Shown here piece by piece: positions 61,515 through 64,000 of a stretch of 64,000 nt of DNA (positions are counted from its first letter, which is position 1; every line of letters begins with the position of its first letter). The notes below the pieces were generated by a model. That model was not told the origin of the DNA and did not search any database. It was given only the letters and a program-made list of their open reading frames with translations. Source of the stretch: DASSKA01 sp963839365 (GTDB taxonomy: Bacteria; Actinomycetota; Actinomycetes; Propionibacteriales; Nocardioidaceae); the NCBI GenBank assembly GCA_963839365.1, contig CAWIUT010000002.1, positions 186,001 through 250,000 of the forward strand. The letters run 5' to 3'. The position numbers and the translations under genes are program-made.

Positions 61515-63008
61515 GTGTCATCGAGCACGTCCCGGAAGCTTCCCGCCGAAGTCTTGACCCATCCTGACGTCGTGGCCCTGGTAGACCTCGGCAGATCAAC
61601 CGGCCAGGTCAGCTCCGACGACGTACGCAACACCACCGAAGCGGTCGGGATCTCGCCCCAGCATCTCAAGGCGCTGCTCCGGCTCCTGAGTGAGGAAGGT
61701 GTCACCGTGGCCCTGTCCGCCGACGAGTCAGCCGGTCGCAAGAAGGTCCTCGCCGCTGCCAGCAGCCGGGCCACCGTCAAGGCCAGCACCAAGAAGGCCG
61801 CCGCCAAGACGTCGGCGAAGGAAGCCGCCAAGCCCGCGGCGAAGAAGCCGGCGGCCAAGAAGGCGGCGAGCAAGAAGTCCGCCGACGCCGGTGCCGAACA
61901 GGCCGCAGCCGCCCCGGTCAACGGTGCAGCCCCGGTGATCGGCCCGGACGGCAAGAAGGTGCTCCCCGACCTCCCGGACGAGCAGTTCGAGAAGGATCTC
62001 GCCGAGGACCCGACCCTCAAGGAGGACGAGTCCACCGGCTTCGTGGTCTCCTCGACCGACGAGTCCGACGAGCCCGAGCAGCAGGTCATGGTCGCCGGCG
62101 CGACCGCGGACCCGGTCAAGGACTACCTGAAGCAGATCGGCAAGGTGCCGCTGCTGAACGCCGAGATGGAGGTCGAGCTCGCCAAGCGGATCGAGGCCGG
62201 CCTGTTCTCGGAGGAGAAGCTGGCCCAGGGCGGCAAGGTCTCGCCGAAGCTGCAGGAGGAGCTCGAGTGGGTGGCCGAGGACGGCCGCCGCGCCAAGAAC
62301 CACCTGCTGGAGGCGAACCTGCGGCTGGTGGTCTCGCTGGCCAAGCGCTACACGGGGCGCGGGATGCTGTTCTTGGACCTGATCCAAGAAGGCAACCTCG
62401 GCCTGATCCGTGCCGTCGAGAAGTTCGACTACACCAAGGGCTACAAGTTCTCCACCTACGCGACCTGGTGGATCCGCCAGGCGATCACCCGGGCGATGGC
62501 CGACCAGGCCCGCACCATCCGTATCCCGGTGCACATGGTCGAGGTGATCAACAAGCTCGCCCGTGTGCAGCGGCAGATGCTGCAGGACCTCGGCCGCGAG
62601 CCGACCCCCGAGGAGCTCGCCAAGGAGCTCGACATGACCCCCGAGAAGGTCATCGAGGTGCAGAAGTACGGCCGCGAGCCGATCTCCCTGCACACCCCGC
62701 TCGGGGAGGACGGCGACTCCGAGTTCGGCGACCTGATCGAGGACTCCGAGGCGATCGTGCCGGCCGACGCGGTGTCCTTCACGCTGCTGCAGGAGCAGCT
62801 GCACGCCGTGCTCGACACCCTGTCCGAGCGCGAGGCCGGCGTGGTCTCCATGCGCTTCGGGCTCACCGACGGGCAGCCGAAGACTCTGGACGAGATCGGC
62901 AAGGTGTACGGCGTGACCCGCGAGCGGATCCGCCAGATCGAGTCCAAGACCATGTCCAAGCTGCGGCACCCTTCGCGCTCACAGGTCCTGCGCGACTACC
63001 TGGACTGA
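61515..63008 (+). CDS. rpoD: Principal RNA polymerase sigma factor (HrdB/SigA)
   Basis: A 497-residue housekeeping sigma factor. Residues 60-125 are a Lys/Ala-rich arm (KKAAAKTSAKEAAKPAAKK in part), typical of actinobacterial SigA/HrdB. Region 1.2 is DPVKDYLKQIGKVPLL (about 198), region 2 has NLRLVVSLAKRYTGRGM and KFSTYATWWIRQAI (about 311), region 3 has EEKVIEVQKYGREPISLHTP-type sequence and region 4.2 RERIRQIESKTMSKLR (about 469). It recognises TTGACA/TAnnnT promoters such as those marked here. The GTG start has GAGAGGTA. Confidence 0.97.
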   Translation: MSSSTSRKLPAEVLTHPDVVALVDLGRSTGQVSSDDVRNTTEAVGISPQHLKALLRLLSEEGVTVALSADESAGRKKVLAAASSRATVKASTKKAAAKTSAKEAAKPAAKKPAAKKAASKKSADAGAEQAAAAPVNGAAPVIGPDGKKVLPDLPDEQFEKDLAEDPTLKEDESTGFVVSSTDESDEPEQQVMVAGATADPVKDYLKQIGKVPLLNAEMEVELAKRIEAGLFSEEKLAQGGKVSPKLQEELEWVAEDGRRAKNHLLEANLRLVVSLAKRYTGRGMLFLDLIQEGNLGLIRAVEKFDYTKGYKFSTYATWWIRQAITRAMADQARTIRIPVHMVEVINKLARVQRQMLQDLGREPTPEELAKELDMTPEKVIEVQKYGREPISLHTPLGEDGDSEFGDLIEDSEAIVPADAVSFTLLQEQLHAVLDTLSEREAGVVSMRFGLTDGQPKTLDEIGKVYGVTRERIRQIESKTMSKLRHPSRSQVLRDYLD

Positions 63009-63030
63009 CCTCACACCGCCGTCGGTCGCG

Positions 63031-63879
63031 TCAACCGCCCGCCACCAGCGCGATCGCCAGCGCGCACAGGCCGAGACCGAGCGCCTGGAGCCGGTGGATG
63101 CGTTCGTGCAGCAGGGCTACGGCGAGGAGCACCGTGGCGGCGGGGTAGAGCGCGGACAGCACGCCCGCGACGGTCAAGAACCCTCGCTGGCTCGCCAGCA
63201 GGAAGGCTGCGGTGGCGGAGGCGCCGAACGGTCCGGCCGCCAGTGCCCACCAGACCGTCCGGCCGCGCGGCCGCCAGCTCGAGCGCAGCGCCGTGGCGAG
63301 CAGCACGACCGCGGGCACCGAGACGGCGTTGGCGGCGAGTAGCGGGAACAGCCCCGCCGAGGCAGGCACCTGGCCCAGCGCGGCGAACAGGCCGCCGAAG
63401 CCCAGGCCGGACAGCACACCGTCCATGAGACCCTCGCGGAACGAGGCCCGGCCCCGGTTGCCTCCACCGGTCGAGTCCGGCGTCGCGGACACCGCCCAGA
63501 TGCCGGGCAGCGCCAGCACGATCCCGGCCCAGATCAGCGGCGAGGGCCGCTCTCCGGTGGCGGCCCCCACCAGCACCGGCACGGCGGCCGAACCCACCGC
63601 GGAGACGGGGGAGACCACGCTGATCCGACCGGAGGCGAAGCCGCGGTAGAGGAAGCCGGTGCCCAGGCCGCTGCCCAGGCCGGCGACCGAGCCCCACGCC
63701 AGGTCCGCGCCGGTCGGGGCGCCCCGGAACAGCAGCGCCACCACCAGCACACATGCGGTGGAGGAGCACTGCGCGACCACGGCCACCTGCCAGGCCGAGG
63801 TCTTCCGGGAGACCACCCCGCCGATGAAGTCCGAGAGGCCGTAGGCGAGCGCCGAGCAGAGGGCGAGCAGGACAGCCAC
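63031..63879 (-). CDS. EamA/DMT-superfamily transporter
   Basis: A 282-residue membrane protein with ten hydrophobic segments and an inverted repeat, the EamA drug/metabolite-transporter architecture. LLALCSALAYGLSDFIGGVVSRK opens the first half, and ALYPAATVLLAVALLHERIH closes the second (in part: LYPAATVLLAVALLHERI). The GTG at 63879 has GAGGGTGA upstream. Substrate unknown. It is convergent with rpoD, 22 bp away. Confidence 0.9.
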   Translation of the reverse strand: MAVLLALCSALAYGLSDFIGGVVSRKTSAWQVAVVAQCSSTACVLVVALLFRGAPTGADLAWGSVAGLGSGLGTGFLYRGFASGRISVVSPVSAVGSAAVPVLVGAATGERPSPLIWAGIVLALPGIWAVSATPDSTGGGNRGRASFREGLMDGVLSGLGFGGLFAALGQVPASAGLFPLLAANAVSVPAVVLLATALRSSWRPRGRTVWWALAAGPFGASATAAFLLASQRGFLTVAGVLSALYPAATVLLAVALLHERIHRLQALGLGLCALAIALVAGG

Positions 63880-63899
63880 CGGGTCACCCTCTCACGACG

Positions 63900-63936
63900 C
63901 ACCGAGGCCCCGGGCAGCTCGCCCGGGGCCTCGGTG
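63900..63936. terminator. Strong terminator near the window end
   Basis: A perfect 16 bp stem (63900-63915 with 63921-63936) with a 5-nt loop. It lies between the EamA gene start and a minus-strand reading frame entering from the right, so it most likely ends that upstream transcript. Confidence 0.8.
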
Positions 63937-63956
63937 TGCGGCTTGTGTCGCCGAGG

Positions 63957-64000
63957 TCAGTGCTCGGTTTCCGGAGCCGTGCTCGGCGTGTCGTTCAGCT
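63957..64000 (-). CDS. Possible C-terminal end of a gene cut by the window
   Basis: A minus-strand frame, open from the window edge, ends in TGA at 63957-63959 and reads LNDTPSTAPETEH. It is followed by the terminator at 63900-63936, as the end of a real gene would be. Fourteen codons are too few to name a product. Confidence 0.35.
   Translation of the reverse strand, partial: LNDTPSTAPETEH

Overview
The window is a 64 kb piece of chromosome from a high-GC actinobacterium. Evidence for this is the strong G/C bias at third codon positions, frequent GTG starts, a PriA-type HisA, a Trp-operon-associated membrane protein, an HGxxPAAW small protein, a 13E12/DUF222 HNH protein, a PdtaR-type ANTAR regulator and a HrdB/SigA with a Lys/Ala-rich N-terminal arm. 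The order dnaE, hisD-C-B-H-A-F-I, trpC-B-A, lgt, pyk, pdtaR, polA, rpsA, coaE follows the mycobacterial/streptomycete backbone. Nocardioides-like Propionibacteriales are a reasonable guess, but the sequence alone does not settle the genus. There are no rRNA genes, CRISPR arrays, prophage or intact insertion sequences.

Layout. 1-5.1 kb: the 3' part of dnaE, a DUF2567-like membrane protein, then on the minus strand a 13E12-type HNH protein, YbaK and a LON-domain protein. 5.2-17.4 kb: a compact amino-acid block, hisD-hisC-hisB-hisH-priA-hisF-hisI, running directly into the Trp-associated membrane protein and small membrane genes, then (after two convergent DUF4190 genes) trpC-trpB-trpA-lgt and a VIT1/CCC1 transporter. 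Most stops and starts in this block overlap by 4 nt. trpE and trpF are absent; PriA probably supplies the TrpF activity. 17.6-26.2 kb: glutamate synthase gltB and a frameshifted gltD, pyruvate kinase, and a Kelch-type lipoprotein. 26.2-32.7 kb: an unusual tRNA, the antiterminator-type regulator PdtaR, and a Liv branched-chain amino-acid ABC transporter split into livK (plus) and livH-M-G-F (minus) around a strong shared terminator.

32.8-45.5 kb: a DUF554 permease, a GNAT acetyltransferase and polA. Then comes a 5 kb insert not expected between polA and rpsA: a decayed beta-propeller pseudogene, an oligosaccharide flippase, a methyltransferase, an APH-type kinase and a small Cys-rich protein. 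rpsA, a tiny membrane protein with a divergent GlxA-type regulator, and coaE follow. 45.5-56.4 kb: a SigB-like sigma factor, an S9 oligopeptidase, the 5-oxoprolinase genes pxpA-B-C, then a MarR gene divergent from a putative flavin/ThDP redox module (membrane protein, gluconate-dehydrogenase subunit 3, GMC oxidoreductase, pyruvate-oxidase-like enzyme). 56.4-64 kb: DNA polymerase IV, DUF4192 protein, a GCS2-family ligase, a small hypothetical protein, a universal stress protein, the principal sigma factor and an EamA-type transporter.

The most striking regulatory pattern is a repeated geometry: a TAnnnT -10 box ending 6-7 nt before an ATG or GTG, seen before at least ten genes, which implies leaderless mRNAs. 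The most interesting possible system is the MarR-controlled redox module at 51.1-56.3 kb. The most consequential anomaly is the single-base frameshift in gltD at about 22410.
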